This document shows, piece by piece, positions 1 to 9,404 of a stretch of 61,161 nt of DNA (within the stretch, counting starts at the first letter, position 1; every line of letters starts with the position of its first letter). This DNA is from Chitinophaga pinensis. GTDB lineage: Bacteria; Bacteroidota; Bacteroidia; Chitinophagales; Chitinophagaceae. Made by a program: the position numbers and the translations under genes. A model generated the notes under the pieces. It had not been told where the DNA came from and made no database searches. It was given only the letters and a program-made list of their open reading frames with translations. The stretch lies in NCBI GenBank assembly GCA_945878115.1, contig CAMDVD010000015.1:1-61161 (forward strand). The letters run 5' to 3'.

Positions 1-186
1 CAACAAATTATATTGCTCTAAAATAAGGCTATCATTTTTTAGTCAAATTCCTGCTCTCTATTTTCAAAAGGTCGCTTAAACGAACTCTAATTGATAATTT
101 TGAAGCTATATTTGAAGAGCTAACTAAGTAAAAAGACAGACTGACGTTGGCAGAAATTTTAAAGACAAACTAAACATCGAGAACCT

Positions 187-444
187 ATGGGTAAAAAATT
201 AACAGTATATATGGTTGACGGAACTGAATATGGACCACGATTCAGTGAAATAGGAAATTGGGTAGGAAAGGCAATCTATAGTCCAAGGTCTTCAGTTAGT
301 AAAATTATTTCAAGAACTGAATTTGACAATCCAGGCATTTATTTTCTTAAAGGTGATCCTACTGATGAAGCTTTTGATGAGAAAATATATATTGGAGAAG
401 CGGAAAATATTAGAACTAGAATTAAACAACATTTAAGTGACTAA
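187..444 (+). pseudogene. GIY-YIG nuclease family protein, 3'-truncated
   Basis: The 85-residue product looks like the N-terminal part of a longer GIY-YIG nuclease family protein (the ~300-residue type seen in Bacteroidota). Residues ~49-52 give the GIY element (PGIYFLKG) and ~68-71 the YIG element (IYIGEAENIRTRIKQHL), so only the first strands and helix of the nuclease fold remain. The downstream catalytic Glu helix is missing. The reading frame ends two codons after the conserved KQHL, exactly where a 213-bp direct repeat begins, so truncation by repeat insertion or rearrangement is likely. That cause is inferred. The ATG at 187 follows an A-rich leader. No activity is expected from this fragment alone. 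Confidence 0.65.
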
Positions 445-655
445 TCTGCTCTTCGATATGTTCCGCAGGGCATGTCGAAGTATAGATAATGGCAGATTTT
501 CAATCTGCTTGGTTGCGATTAAAAATCGCTTCTTATCGAAAGTTCGAGATGCGCTGCGCTAACATCACGAACAGCGCAGGTTCAAATTCCAAAGTTTTAA
601 ATCCCAAATTCCAAAGCACAAATACTAACTACTTTCGACTTTTTACTTTCGACTT
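443..655. repeat. 213-bp direct repeat, copy 1
   Basis: This is the first of two colinear copies; the second lies 255 bp downstream (698-910). They align without gaps and differ at only a few positions. The copy starts inside the last codons of the GIY-YIG fragment and contains a CG-rich middle (GAGATGCGCTGCGCTAACAT), then TTCCAAA-type and ACTTTCGACTT-type micro-repeats. Short frames in it read alike in both copies only because the DNA is duplicated. Confidence 0.9.
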
Positions 656-697
656 TCGACTTACCAGTGAGAACGAAGAGCGAAAGTGATGAGAATG

Positions 698-910
698 AAT
701 CTACTCTTCGTCATGTTCCGCAGGGCATGTCGAAGTATAGATAATGGCAGATTTTCAATCTGCTTGTTTGCGATTAAAAATCGCTTCTTATCGAAAGCTC
801 GAGATGCGCTGCGCTAACATCACGAACAGCGCAAGTTCAAATTCCAAAGTTTTAAATCCCAAATTCCAAAGCACAAATACTAACTACTTTCGACTTTTTA
901 CTTTCGACTT
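698..910. repeat. 213-bp direct repeat, copy 2
   Basis: Second copy of the 443-655 repeat, at a constant offset of 255 bp. It ends at ACTTTCGACTT, immediately before the 3' end of the minus-strand lipoprotein gene. The 42 bp between the copies is unique. The region 445-914 holds nothing else that looks like a gene. Confidence 0.9.
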
Positions 911-914
911 AAAG

Positions 915-1607
915 CTAATCATGTTCTAATAAAGTCACTACTTTATTTTGTTTTCGAGAATACCCAATGATTGCACCACCTTCTTTACAGGTAAAACAAG
1001 TAATGTCAACTAATTTAATATTGGAATTGGTTAAAGCTTCTTTCATAAAATCTTTGTCTAAAATATCGCTGCCCCAAGCGTTGAGGTCTTTTTCTTTATT
1101 CTCTTTTATTGGATAAATAAACTGGAAGAAACTATCTATATTCTTTTTAAAATAAGCTTCATATTGCTGCATGCTAATAGACTTAGCATACTTGTCTATA
1201 TAGGCATCATAAGCATCTTGTGTAATATTTGCCGGAATAGAGTCGGGTTCAAATATGCCTTGTACGAAAAAATAAGCATCAAAATCTTGTTTGTAAATCA
1301 AGTTGTGATTAGCAGTAATTATTTTCAAAATTGCCTTTGCATTTTTTAACATACCTGGTTCAATGCTTAATTGAAATTCATCTTTAGTATTGGTATTGGA
1401 AAAGAAATAGGTCGCCGATTTTTTTATCGTGTCGTGTATCGATAAAGGTAAATTTTCTCTTCGGTCTTCATACACAATAGGCTGTGTTGTAGTCTGTGAA
1501 GTATCCTTATTATTAGTTTTCAGCGTATCCTCTGTTTTGTTAGTATCGCATGAAAAGAAAGTTGCGATAATTGCTATTGTCAAATAGATTTTATACCATT
1601 TCATCAT
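915..1607 (-). CDS. hypothetical lipoprotein
   Basis: A 230-residue protein with no family that I recognise. The N-terminus (KIYLTIAIIATFFSC) is a clear lipoprotein signal peptide with a lipobox Cys near residue 20, followed by a Thr/Asn/Asp-rich linker to about residue 50. That predicts a lipid-anchored periplasmic or outer-membrane protein. The C-terminus has a CFTC pair in a VDITCFTCKEGG segment. Two adjacent ATG codons (1607 and 1604) could each start translation. It stands alone, between the 213-bp repeat and a repeat-rich gap. Confidence 0.7.
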   Translation of the reverse strand: MMKWYKIYLTIAIIATFFSCDTNKTEDTLKTNNKDTSQTTTQPIVYEDRRENLPLSIHDTIKKSATYFFSNTNTKDEFQLSIEPGMLKNAKAILKIITANHNLIYKQDFDAYFFVQGIFEPDSIPANITQDAYDAYIDKYAKSISMQQYEAYFKKNIDSFFQFIYPIKENKEKDLNAWGSDILDKDFMKEALTNSNIKLVDITCFTCKEGGAIIGYSRKQNKVVTLLEHD

Positions 1608-1950
1608 GTACAGTTTTTATTGTCTTTTAGAATTGCCTAATCATTGTAGGCTGTGAAAATACTTTTTTAATATTAATTTATATGCCAAATTCTAAAGCAG
1701 AAAATTCCAAAAGTCAAATCCCAAATATAACTTCATGTGCGAGGGGCGATGCCACCTCGCTATGGAATGCCACCCTTTCAGGACTTAATTTCTCAACTAA
1801 ATACGAACAACTAATAAATTCCAAAGTTCAAATTCCAAATCCTTCATTTTCAAATTTTCAAATCTACACATTTTCAAATTGACGAATTCTAACTACTCAA
1901 TACTAACTACTCAATACTAGATTATTTGTATTATTTTCGGCAATTCAAAA
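1608..1950. repeat. gene-free gap with AATTCCAAA micro-repeats and a hairpin
   Basis: No credible gene here. From about 1682 to 1915 the DNA is made of degenerate short motifs (AATTCCAAA, CAAATCCCAAAT, TTTTCAAATT, then ACTACTCAATACTAACTACT), the same vocabulary found at 600-660, 13832-13915, 18860-19012 and 36935-37040. A GC-rich stem-loop lies at 1739-1760: GCGAGG pairs with CCTCGC, with an inner GGC/GCC. A short frame at 1682-1882 is simply this repeat translated. Confidence 0.6.
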
Positions 1951-4095
1951 ATGAAAAATAAATTCTTTATGTCAACGATTAAAAATTTACTAGTAGGTGC
2001 CCTTGTTACTTTTGCTTGTTTCAGCACGCAATCTTTACTCGCCCAAAAACCCAAAGAGCTCATGGATAATCCGCTTTTACAAGTCAGCAGTTTGCAATAC
2101 CAAGCACCTCCATTTGATCGTATCAAAGACGAGCATTTTAAACCGGCATTTATTTATGCGCTTAAAATACATGATGCCGAAATTGATAAAATAGCGAATG
2201 ATAAAAGCACGCCTACTTTTCAAAATACGGTATTGGCATTGGAAACAAGTGGTGCCGATTTGAATCGTGCAACTATCATATTTGGCAACTTGACTGGATC
2301 GAATACCAACCCTACATTACAAAAAATCGATGAAGAATTTGCACCCATTTTTGCTGCACATAACGACAAGTTATATTTGAATTCAAAAATATACAAACGC
2401 ATCAAAGCCTTAAATCTAGCGACTTTGAAAGGGGAAGACAAACGATTGGTTCAATATTATTTACAACAGTTTGAATTGGCAGGTGCCAATCTCAGCGATA
2501 GTGACAAGGAGAAAATGAAAAAAATAAATCAAACCTTGGCAAGCCTCAGCACAGAGTTTGGAAACAAATTATTGATTGCTCGAAAAAATGGGGCTTTACT
2601 TATTTCAGATATCAATGAGCTCGATGGATTAAGCAAAGAAGAAATAGCTGCTGCCCAACAAAAAGCAAAAGAAGCTGGTCATGAAGGACAATATTTAATT
2701 AGCCTTTTAAATACAACACAACAACCGCTTTTGCCAAGTTTAAAAAATAGAGCAACACGTGAAAAATTGTATAATGCTTCATGGACACGTTCTGAAAAAA
2801 ACGATAGCGGCGACACTCGATCTGTATTGGAAGAAATGGCTAAGCTGCGTTTGGAAAAAGCAAATTTGATGGGTAAAAAAAGTTATGCCGAATGGCGCCT
2901 ACAAGATCAAATGGCAAAAACGCCTTCAGCTGCCATGAATCTATTGGCAAAAATTGCTGCACAATCTGTAGCCAAAGCAAAAATAGAAGCAAAAGAAATT
3001 CAAGATTTAATCGATGCGCAACATCTCGGTTTTAAATTACAACCTTGGGATTGGAATTTTTATAGTGAACAAGTTCGTAAAGCCAAATACGATTTAGATG
3101 AAAGTCAAATCAAACCATATTTTGAAGTAACAACAGTATTGGAGAAAGGTGTATTTTTTGCTGCCAAATTGATGTACGGAATAACCTTCAAAGTGCGCAA
3201 TGATTTGCCTGTATATCACCCAGATGTAGTGGCTTATGAAGTGTTTGATAAAGACGGTAAATCCATGGCAATTTATTATTTAGATTTTTATACCCGCGAT
3301 AATAAAAGTGGTGGTGCTTGGATGAACAATTTTGTAAACCAATCGCATTGCTTGCATCAAAAACCAGTTATTGTGAATGTGTTTAATTTTTCTAAACCAG
3401 CGAATGGCAACCCTTCACTCATTAGCTTCGATGATGTGACAACTATGTTTCATGAATTCGGACATACCTTACATGGACTATTTGCCAATCAAAATTATCC
3501 TACACTTTCGGGAACGGCTGTACCAAGAGATTATGTAGAATTTCCTTCCCAAATCAATGAGCATTGTGCTTTAGATCCAGTTGTATTAAAAAACTATGCA
3601 ATCCATTACAAAACCAAAGAGTTGATACCACAAGCATTGATTGCAAAAATTAAGAAAGCAGAAACTTTTAATAAAGGCTATGATGTAACTGAATTATTGG
3701 CTGCCGCCACATTAGATTTAGCATGGCATAGTATTGAAAAAGCAAGCGACATAAAACCTGCTTTAGAATTTGAAAGAGAGGCTTTAAGAAAATATAATTT
3801 ACTAGTAAATGAAGTGCCTACTCGCTATCATACACCTTATTTTGCACATATTTGGAGTGGTGGTTATTCTGCAGGATATTATGCCTATACTTGGAGCAAA
3901 ACCCTTGACTACAATGTGTTTGATTGGATGCAAGCACATGGCGGAATGAATCGTGCGAATGGCGAACGATTTAGAAAGTATATTTTATCCGTAGGTAATA
4001 GTGTCGATTTAAACCAAGCATTTAAAGATATGATAGGTCATGAAATGCAGATACAACCTTACTTAAAAAATGCTGGCTTGGAAAGCAAAAAGTAA
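1951..4095 (+). CDS. dcp: M3 family peptidyl-dipeptidase Dcp
   Basis: A zinc metallopeptidase of family M3 that removes C-terminal dipeptides from oligopeptides. The zinc site is visible: H501-E502-F503-G504-H505 in the FHEFGHTLHGLF motif, with the third ligand Glu in YVEFPSQINEH (about residue 530). The 714-residue length fits the family. An N-terminal hydrophobic stretch ending in LLAQ predicts a signal peptide, so it probably works in the periplasm, as many Bacteroidota Dcp proteins do. ATG at 1951 was taken as start; an in-frame ATG at 1969 also leaves an intact signal peptide. It is a single transcription unit ending at a strong bidirectional hairpin (4154-4178). Confidence 0.93.
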   Translation: MKNKFFMSTIKNLLVGALVTFACFSTQSLLAQKPKELMDNPLLQVSSLQYQAPPFDRIKDEHFKPAFIYALKIHDAEIDKIANDKSTPTFQNTVLALETSGADLNRATIIFGNLTGSNTNPTLQKIDEEFAPIFAAHNDKLYLNSKIYKRIKALNLATLKGEDKRLVQYYLQQFELAGANLSDSDKEKMKKINQTLASLSTEFGNKLLIARKNGALLISDINELDGLSKEEIAAAQQKAKEAGHEGQYLISLLNTTQQPLLPSLKNRATREKLYNASWTRSEKNDSGDTRSVLEEMAKLRLEKANLMGKKSYAEWRLQDQMAKTPSAAMNLLAKIAAQSVAKAKIEAKEIQDLIDAQHLGFKLQPWDWNFYSEQVRKAKYDLDESQIKPYFEVTTVLEKGVFFAAKLMYGITFKVRNDLPVYHPDVVAYEVFDKDGKSMAIYYLDFYTRDNKSGGAWMNNFVNQSHCLHQKPVIVNVFNFSKPANGNPSLISFDDVTTMFHEFGHTLHGLFANQNYPTLSGTAVPRDYVEFPSQINEHCALDPVVLKNYAIHYKTKELIPQALIAKIKKAETFNKGYDVTELLAAATLDLAWHSIEKASDIKPALEFEREALRKYNLLVNEVPTRYHTPYFAHIWSGGYSAGYYAYTWSKTLDYNVFDWMQAHGGMNRANGERFRKYILSVGNSVDLNQAFKDMIGHEMQIQPYLKNAGLESKK

Positions 4096-4153
4096 AATCT
4101 TATTGGCTAAATAAAAAAACATAACGCAAAATAATTACCTAATCTTTTCAAGG

Positions 4154-4178
4154 AAGGCTTCGCTTTGAGCGAAGCCTT
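4154..4178. terminator. bidirectional intrinsic terminator
   Basis: Perfect 11-bp stem AAGGCTTCGCT / AGCGAAGCCTT around a TTG loop, followed by TTTCTTT. It lies between convergent dcp (+) and the M28 peptidase gene (-) and could serve both. Confidence 0.8.
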
Positions 4179-4250
4179 TCTTTATATGACCAGTTCAATA
4201 AAGTTTATTTGCCACTAAAATAATGCAGAACAAATTTAGTTTAGCCAATC

Positions 4251-5486
4251 TTATTTTAGAAAGCTAACCGTCATTTGCTTTTTCTCTCCTTTTCGAATAA
4301 TCGTAACAAGTGCTGTATCGCCTTTGTTATAATTATTCAAGGCTGCCATATAATCTTGCATATTCTTCACTTCTGTATTTCCCAATTGAATAATGATATC
4401 ACCTCGCTGTATACCAGCTAAAGCTGCAGGTTTATTTAGGGTTACATCGTCAATGCGTATGCCTACTCCGTCAAAAGCATAATCAGGCATTATACCCAAG
4501 GTAACTTTAAAACTCATTTTGCTAGACTCGGTCGAAGCTGTTTTATAATAGGTCAACTTAGGCTTAGTATCCAAATCTTGAATGATGTCAACTATTAATT
4601 CCAATACTTTTGATTCGCCTGCAATATTTACTTTATACGCATCATCTGTTGGTTTGTGATAATCGCTATGTTGACCAGTAAAGAAATGTAAAACTGGAAT
4701 ACCCATTAAATAAAAAGAAGTTTGATCGCTAGGTCCAACCCCAGCACTATCATACTTTACAGAGAAATAATGATTTGCTTTCTCAATGGCTGTAGTCCAT
4801 TCTGAGGAAGTTCCAATACCATAAATTAATAATTTTTTCGTGCTATCATTTAATCGACCAATCATATCAAGATTAATCATGTAATTGATTTTGTTTAATG
4901 GATAAGTTGGGTTTTCACACCATTTCTTCGAACCTAATAATCCTAGCTCTTCTCCTGAAAATGTGATAAATAAAAAATTGTAATTTTCTTTGATTCCATT
5001 CAATGAAAAATAACGCGCGAGTTCAATGACTCCAGCCACACCGCTGGCATTATCATCAGCGCCATTATGTATGATTCCTTCAGGGTTAGCATCCAAACTA
5101 TTATGATCATAACCAAGCCCTAAATGATCATAATGCGCGCCAATGACAATGGTATAATCAGCTTGATTGTCAATGAATGCCACCACATTTCGACCTTTTT
5201 TAAACGGGAGTAATGCAGTAGAAGTATCATGGATATTGCCATTATACTTATACAGATAATCGGCGTAATAAGCTTTGGTTCCTTTGGGTTCCAAACCCAT
5301 TGCCTTAAATTTTTCTGCAATATATTTTGCGGCTTTTAATTCATCACGGGTTGAAGTAGCACGACCTTGTAGCTCATCTGATGACAAATAAGAAATATGC
5401 GGCATTATGTTATCTGTAAGAATTCTTTGCGCAACTGCTGGAATCGTTCCTAAAAAAATGAAGGAACAAAAGAGTATTTTTTTCAT
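4251..5486 (-). CDS. M28 family aminopeptidase with C-terminal PDZ domain
   Basis: An exported di-zinc exopeptidase. The signal peptide is MKKILFCSFIFLGTIPAVAQ. The M28 domain covers about residues 40-310, and its ligand set can be read in order: H118 (AHYDHLG), D144 (NGADDNASG), the catalytic/ligand Glu pair 179-180 (SGEELGLLGS), D207 (NLDMIGR) and H277 (HSDYHKPTDD). Residues ~330-411 form a PDZ domain (GIQRGDIIIQLGNTEV) typical of Bacteroidota M28 proteins. It likely trims peptides in the periplasm or outside the cell. It is convergent with dcp and about 80 bp downstream of the TolB-like gene on the same strand. Confidence 0.9.
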   Translation of the reverse strand: MKKILFCSFIFLGTIPAVAQRILTDNIMPHISYLSSDELQGRATSTRDELKAAKYIAEKFKAMGLEPKGTKAYYADYLYKYNGNIHDTSTALLPFKKGRNVVAFIDNQADYTIVIGAHYDHLGLGYDHNSLDANPEGIIHNGADDNASGVAGVIELARYFSLNGIKENYNFLFITFSGEELGLLGSKKWCENPTYPLNKINYMINLDMIGRLNDSTKKLLIYGIGTSSEWTTAIEKANHYFSVKYDSAGVGPSDQTSFYLMGIPVLHFFTGQHSDYHKPTDDAYKVNIAGESKVLELIVDIIQDLDTKPKLTYYKTASTESSKMSFKVTLGIMPDYAFDGVGIRIDDVTLNKPAALAGIQRGDIIIQLGNTEVKNMQDYMAALNNYNKGDTALVTIIRKGEKKQMTVSFLK

Positions 5487-5564
5487 TCGGTAAATGTAGA
5501 AAAATATTCTAGAATTGATTGTTCTGTAAAAGGGTAATTCCTTTTTAGCAATAATCAGATTGTA

Positions 5565-6608
5565 CTAATCTACCCAATCCGCAATAAACAGATTTGTGTC
5601 GCGGGTGTTGTGATTATTCCTATTCGATGAAAAAATTAATTTTTTTCCATCAGGTGAAAACATTGGAAAGGCATTAAAAACACTTTCAGTAGTTATTTGC
5701 TCCAAGCCCGTTCCGTCCATATTAATCATCCACAATTGAAAATCATATCCTTTTGTACTTTGATGATTACTTGAAAAGATAATTTTATTTCCCGCATGAT
5801 TAAAAAACGGCGCCCAATTCGCTTTGCCTAAATGGGTAATTTGTTGCACATTAGTTCCATCTACATTGCAGGTATAAATTTCCATATCCGTTGGTGCAAC
5901 TAGACCTTTAGACAAAAAATCCATATACTCTTTTTTCTCAACATCCGTCTTAGGTCGAGATGCTCGGTATACCAATTTGGTCCCATCTGGCGAAAAAAAT
6001 GCACCACCATCATAACCCAATTCATGGGTTATTTGTTGTTGGTTAGTCCCATCAATATTCATGGTCCAAAGTTCTAAATCCCCACTTCGAGTACTTGTAA
6101 ATACAATTTTATCTCCCTTTGGTGAGATGGTTGCTTCAGCATCATAACCTTTACTATTGGTCAATTGCTTAAGTATTTTACCATTCGAATTCGCAACAAA
6201 AATATCAAAATCAGGATATACAGACCATACGTATTTACCCTTTAAGTGTATGACCTCTGGACATGCCTTTGAACCAAGATAAGTGGAAGCATACAAGACA
6301 TCTTTTCCATTCGGCATGCTATAACTGCATGTAGTACGCCCCTCCCCATTACTAATTTTAATAGGCATGTAATTGCTGTCCTTACTGGCTTTAGCAATAT
6401 TCATTTTGAAAATTTGATCACATTCTAAGCCCCATTTTTTATTATTACTTTGAAAAGAAACATATTTGCCGTTCGGACTAAAATAGGCTTCAGCGTTATC
6501 ACCACCAAAGGTGAGTTGCTTCAAATTTTTCAAATGAGGTTCCTGCGCATTTGATATCTGGAGATAAAAGCCAAAATAAATTAAAATAAAGCTACCAATT
6601 TTTTTCAT
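5565..6608 (-). CDS. exported TolB-like beta-propeller (PD40) protein
   Basis: A 347-residue secreted protein made of repeated PD40/WD40-like blades. Recurrent signatures are FSPNGKYVSFQSN, ISPKGDKIVFTSTR, FSPDGTKLVYRAS and FSPDGKKLIFSSNR, each paired with a MN(I/M)DGTxxxQIT strand. Similar propellers bind proteins or ligands; no catalytic motif is seen. An upstream ATG (6626) is in frame, but starting at 6608 (MKKIGSFILIYFGFYLQISNAQ) gives a clean signal peptide, so I chose that. The gene lies upstream of the M28 peptidase and may be co-transcribed with it. Confidence 0.85.
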   Translation of the reverse strand: MKKIGSFILIYFGFYLQISNAQEPHLKNLKQLTFGGDNAEAYFSPNGKYVSFQSNNKKWGLECDQIFKMNIAKASKDSNYMPIKISNGEGRTTCSYSMPNGKDVLYASTYLGSKACPEVIHLKGKYVWSVYPDFDIFVANSNGKILKQLTNSKGYDAEATISPKGDKIVFTSTRSGDLELWTMNIDGTNQQQITHELGYDGGAFFSPDGTKLVYRASRPKTDVEKKEYMDFLSKGLVAPTDMEIYTCNVDGTNVQQITHLGKANWAPFFNHAGNKIIFSSNHQSTKGYDFQLWMINMDGTGLEQITTESVFNAFPMFSPDGKKLIFSSNRNNHNTRDTNLFIADWVD

Positions 6609-6706
6609 CCGCGCGAAAGTAAGCACAGAAAAGCTTATTTAATAAAATAAAATCTCAGGATTAATAAAAAAATGAAATCCAATTTTTTTAAGTATCCTAA
6701 TAAATA

Positions 6707-6734
6707 AAAAAGCTACCCCGAAGAGTAGCTTTTT
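6707..6734 (-). terminator. intrinsic terminator of the gld operon
   Basis: 10-bp stem AAAAAGCTAC / GTAGCTTTTT with loop CCCGAAGA, giving a U-run on the minus strand 17 bases past the gldN stop codon. Confidence 0.85.
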
Positions 6735-6750
6735 AAAATAATTTAGAATA

Positions 6751-7674
6751 TTAATACACCCACAAATCATGTTCTTTATTGAACATTTCTTCACGTAATC
6801 TTTCTGATTCATTTAAGCGATCAATACCAGTTTTAAGAGATTTAATATCATCTTGTAAAGGATTATTAATAGTAGATTTAATAATATAACTAGCAAACAA
6901 TCTCTTTTCAAAGAAGTCATCCCAATTAATTCTGTACACATCATTCTCTGGATTATACACTTCGAAACGTGCGTTATTTGCTCTAATATCTGGATAGTAT
7001 AACCAAAACATTGGAATAGACAGACGGTAAGAACCATCTTCATTATATCTATCCATGTATGGCGCTAGACCTATAATATGAGTTATCATACGCCCTAAAT
7101 TTTTATCAAATATACAATCCTCTTTGATTCTAAATTTAGTAATAGATTCAGGATTAAATTGGTGCGTAACTACTTTCATTTGGATTTCACCATTCGCTAA
7201 TTCAACAGGAATAGTATCTGGCTTGCCAACTGTTAATGCCAATACATCTGACACAGATAAAGGCGTTGTAAAACGATCATCTGAAAAGGCAGTTATCATT
7301 CCTTTTTTCAAGGCATCCATTAAAATCTCAATATACATTCCTCCACCACTTTCATCATCTCCTGGATAACGAAAAGAAATATTTTGCTTTTGTCTGGTAT
7401 CAATTTCTCTCCAAACACGTTTTTTCCAAAGTACATCTGCTTCACGAATCGGTTGCCAAGGTGTAATATAATTATTATGTTCTACTTTATCTATTACACC
7501 ATCTTTACGCAAGGAAGGTTTCCAGTCATCTTTTACAATACTAGCAGTACCTCCAGTTGTAGCTGGATCCACATTAACCCCAGAAGGAGGTGGCACACCA
7601 GGTTGAGCAATAGCTATTCCACAAACTAAAAGTGCAGAAGAAAAAATAAATGTTGCTTTATGTAGTAATCCCAT
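6751..7674 (-). CDS. gldN: type IX secretion / gliding motility protein GldN
   Basis: A 307-residue periplasmic protein of the GldN/PorN family. In characterised Bacteroidota, GldN binds GldK to form rings beneath the outer membrane that are needed for type IX secretion. An N-terminal signal peptide precedes a Pro/Gly-rich linker. The family core follows, including WREIDTRQKQNISFRYP near residue 88 and the C-terminal FxVYNPENDVYRINWDDFFEKRLF. It is the last gene of gldK-gldL-gldM-gldN, 23 bp after gldM and followed by a terminator. The assignment rests on both sequence and operon order. Confidence 0.95.
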   Translation of the reverse strand: MGLLHKATFIFSSALLVCGIAIAQPGVPPPSGVNVDPATTGGTASIVKDDWKPSLRKDGVIDKVEHNNYITPWQPIREADVLWKKRVWREIDTRQKQNISFRYPGDDESGGGMYIEILMDALKKGMITAFSDDRFTTPLSVSDVLALTVGKPDTIPVELANGEIQMKVVTHQFNPESITKFRIKEDCIFDKNLGRMITHIIGLAPYMDRYNEDGSYRLSIPMFWLYYPDIRANNARFEVYNPENDVYRINWDDFFEKRLFASYIIKSTINNPLQDDIKSLKTGIDRLNESERLREEMFNKEHDLWVY

Positions 7675-7697
7675 GATTTATATGGTTTATTATTTTA

Positions 7698-9344
7698 TTA
7701 GTTATTAATGATGAAATTTACTGAACCAATGTTTCTTATACCATCTGGTGCTTTTGCTCTAATATTTTCGAAGTATACTCTATCATTGATTTTAATTTTT
7801 GCCATCAATGCAGCGATGCTCGGATTTGCTTTAGGACCAGTTAAGTACATTGTATTTGAAGAAGCTTCTTCCGCTTCACCTCTTTTAGGCTGCAACGTCA
7901 TTGTGAAGCTTACTACAGGGAAATCCAATTCATATACGAAATCTATTAGTTTAGCGAAAACTGCTTCTTGTACTTTCAATTCATTCGCACCAATTGCACC
8001 TCCTGATTTACCTGCTATAGAAGGATAAGGTGGTGGTACTCTTTTAATACGATAGGTGAAAGGTCCAAAAGTTTGTTCAATTCCGTCTGCTCGTTTTCCT
8101 TTTAAAGAAATAGAAGCTGTTCCACCTGGTTTTGTTACTGCAACTGTATATTTATTCACACCCGCCGCTTTCGTCAAATTACAATTATCTGAAGTATAAG
8201 ATACATTACCACCTGGTATTCCAGAAACTGCAAAAGTAATTGGGTTATCTAGACCAACATATAATACATTCATTTTATCTAATGCAATGGATGCTTGGGC
8301 TTCACCTACAAAATATTGTGCAGGTTTTTCCAACTGTATTGTTCTTCTTTGAACCGTTTTAGTACCAGCGATTGTATCATTAAATGAAGCAGTTACTGTT
8401 ACATTTCTAGGTCCAGGAGTTGTAGGTGCAATATCTGTAAAATCAGCTACACCATCTACAGGAGTAATTGTTTTTCCATTAACTACAAAAGAAAGGTTGT
8501 TTAATTTTTTATTATAAGCACCCATTACTACACGAGCATGATACTTTTCACCTGGTAAAACAAAACTATTATCTGCAGAAACCATGATAATATAATCATT
8601 AAATGGTCTTGGTGTTGTATGCACTTCTTTATGGTGTTCTCCAGTAGCCAAAGACCAAATATTATCTAAAGCTATAGTTTGGCATGAGCGAACATCACTA
8701 ATATATTTATCAATCAAAGTAACATTTGCAATACTTGGAGACATATGAAAATTACCAAAACTCCAATCCCCATCCGGATTAAGGTCAGTTTTCTCCATAT
8801 CAAATGTCAGAGGCAATTGATCATAAATAACTTTATTATTTCCTATACCAGCTCCAACCATGATAGAATCATTAGATGGCACTAAACCAGCTATTTCATC
8901 CTTAAATGTCTTCAACTCTTGCAACATTTTTGGACCATTTTTTTCCTCTATCATCACCTTGGTCCCAGCATCTAAATCATCAATTCTTCTGATTTCGCCA
9001 TTCTCGACCAATCCACCTGCCGCTTGGACAATTTGATCTTTATATCCTTGTAAAATAGTAATCAAAGATTTTGTTTTATCATTCACTTGGTTTGCCAACA
9101 ACAATGCATCAGAAACTTTTTTCCTTTTCTCTTCTTGTGTTTTTGGATTATCAATATATTCTTGAAAATCTGCAGAAACAGCAGTATTTCTTACTTCTGC
9201 GGCATTATTTGACCGCACAATACTTTTTCCAATAATTTTAAAGGCATTCAAAATTTCACTCGATACGTTCATGGCTAACAATGCTGTTAGTACCAAGTAC
9301 ATAAGGTTAATCATTAACTGCCTAGGTTCTTTAGGTAAAGACAT
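7698..9344 (-). CDS. gldM: type IX secretion motor protein GldM
   Basis: A 548-residue protein that is the periplasmic arm of the type IX motor. One transmembrane helix (about residues 12-35, MYLVLTALLAMNVSSEI) anchors it in the inner membrane. The rest forms successive periplasmic domains that, in known structures, reach up to the GldK/GldN ring. The start SLPKEPRQLMINLMYLVLTALLAMNVS is highly conserved in GldM. It sits between gldL (60 bp upstream) and gldN. With GldL it uses the proton gradient for protein export and, where present, gliding. Confidence 0.96.
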   Translation of the reverse strand: MSLPKEPRQLMINLMYLVLTALLAMNVSSEILNAFKIIGKSIVRSNNAAEVRNTAVSADFQEYIDNPKTQEEKRKKVSDALLLANQVNDKTKSLITILQGYKDQIVQAAGGLVENGEIRRIDDLDAGTKVMIEEKNGPKMLQELKTFKDEIAGLVPSNDSIMVGAGIGNNKVIYDQLPLTFDMEKTDLNPDGDWSFGNFHMSPSIANVTLIDKYISDVRSCQTIALDNIWSLATGEHHKEVHTTPRPFNDYIIMVSADNSFVLPGEKYHARVVMGAYNKKLNNLSFVVNGKTITPVDGVADFTDIAPTTPGPRNVTVTASFNDTIAGTKTVQRRTIQLEKPAQYFVGEAQASIALDKMNVLYVGLDNPITFAVSGIPGGNVSYTSDNCNLTKAAGVNKYTVAVTKPGGTASISLKGKRADGIEQTFGPFTYRIKRVPPPYPSIAGKSGGAIGANELKVQEAVFAKLIDFVYELDFPVVSFTMTLQPKRGEAEEASSNTMYLTGPKANPSIAALMAKIKINDRVYFENIRAKAPDGIRNIGSVNFIINN

Positions 9345-9404
9345 TTTTTATAATTATTTTCTAATTAATGTATACTATTTCAATTTCACTTTTTTTGGAA
9401 GAAA

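Noticed and set aside
2-131. Possible 3' end of an upstream plus-strand gene (frames ending at 79 or 131, e.g. LIDNFEAIFEELTK)
   Set aside because: Too short, two competing frames, no recognisable domain and no view of the upstream sequence.
489-929. Two similar 61-66-residue plus-strand frames
   Set aside because: They resemble each other only because they lie in the duplicated 213-bp repeat; the translation is low-complexity repeat DNA with no start signal.
1682-1882. 66-residue frame starting MPNSKAENSKSQIPN
   Set aside because: Direct translation of the AATTCCAAA micro-repeat; no protein-like composition.
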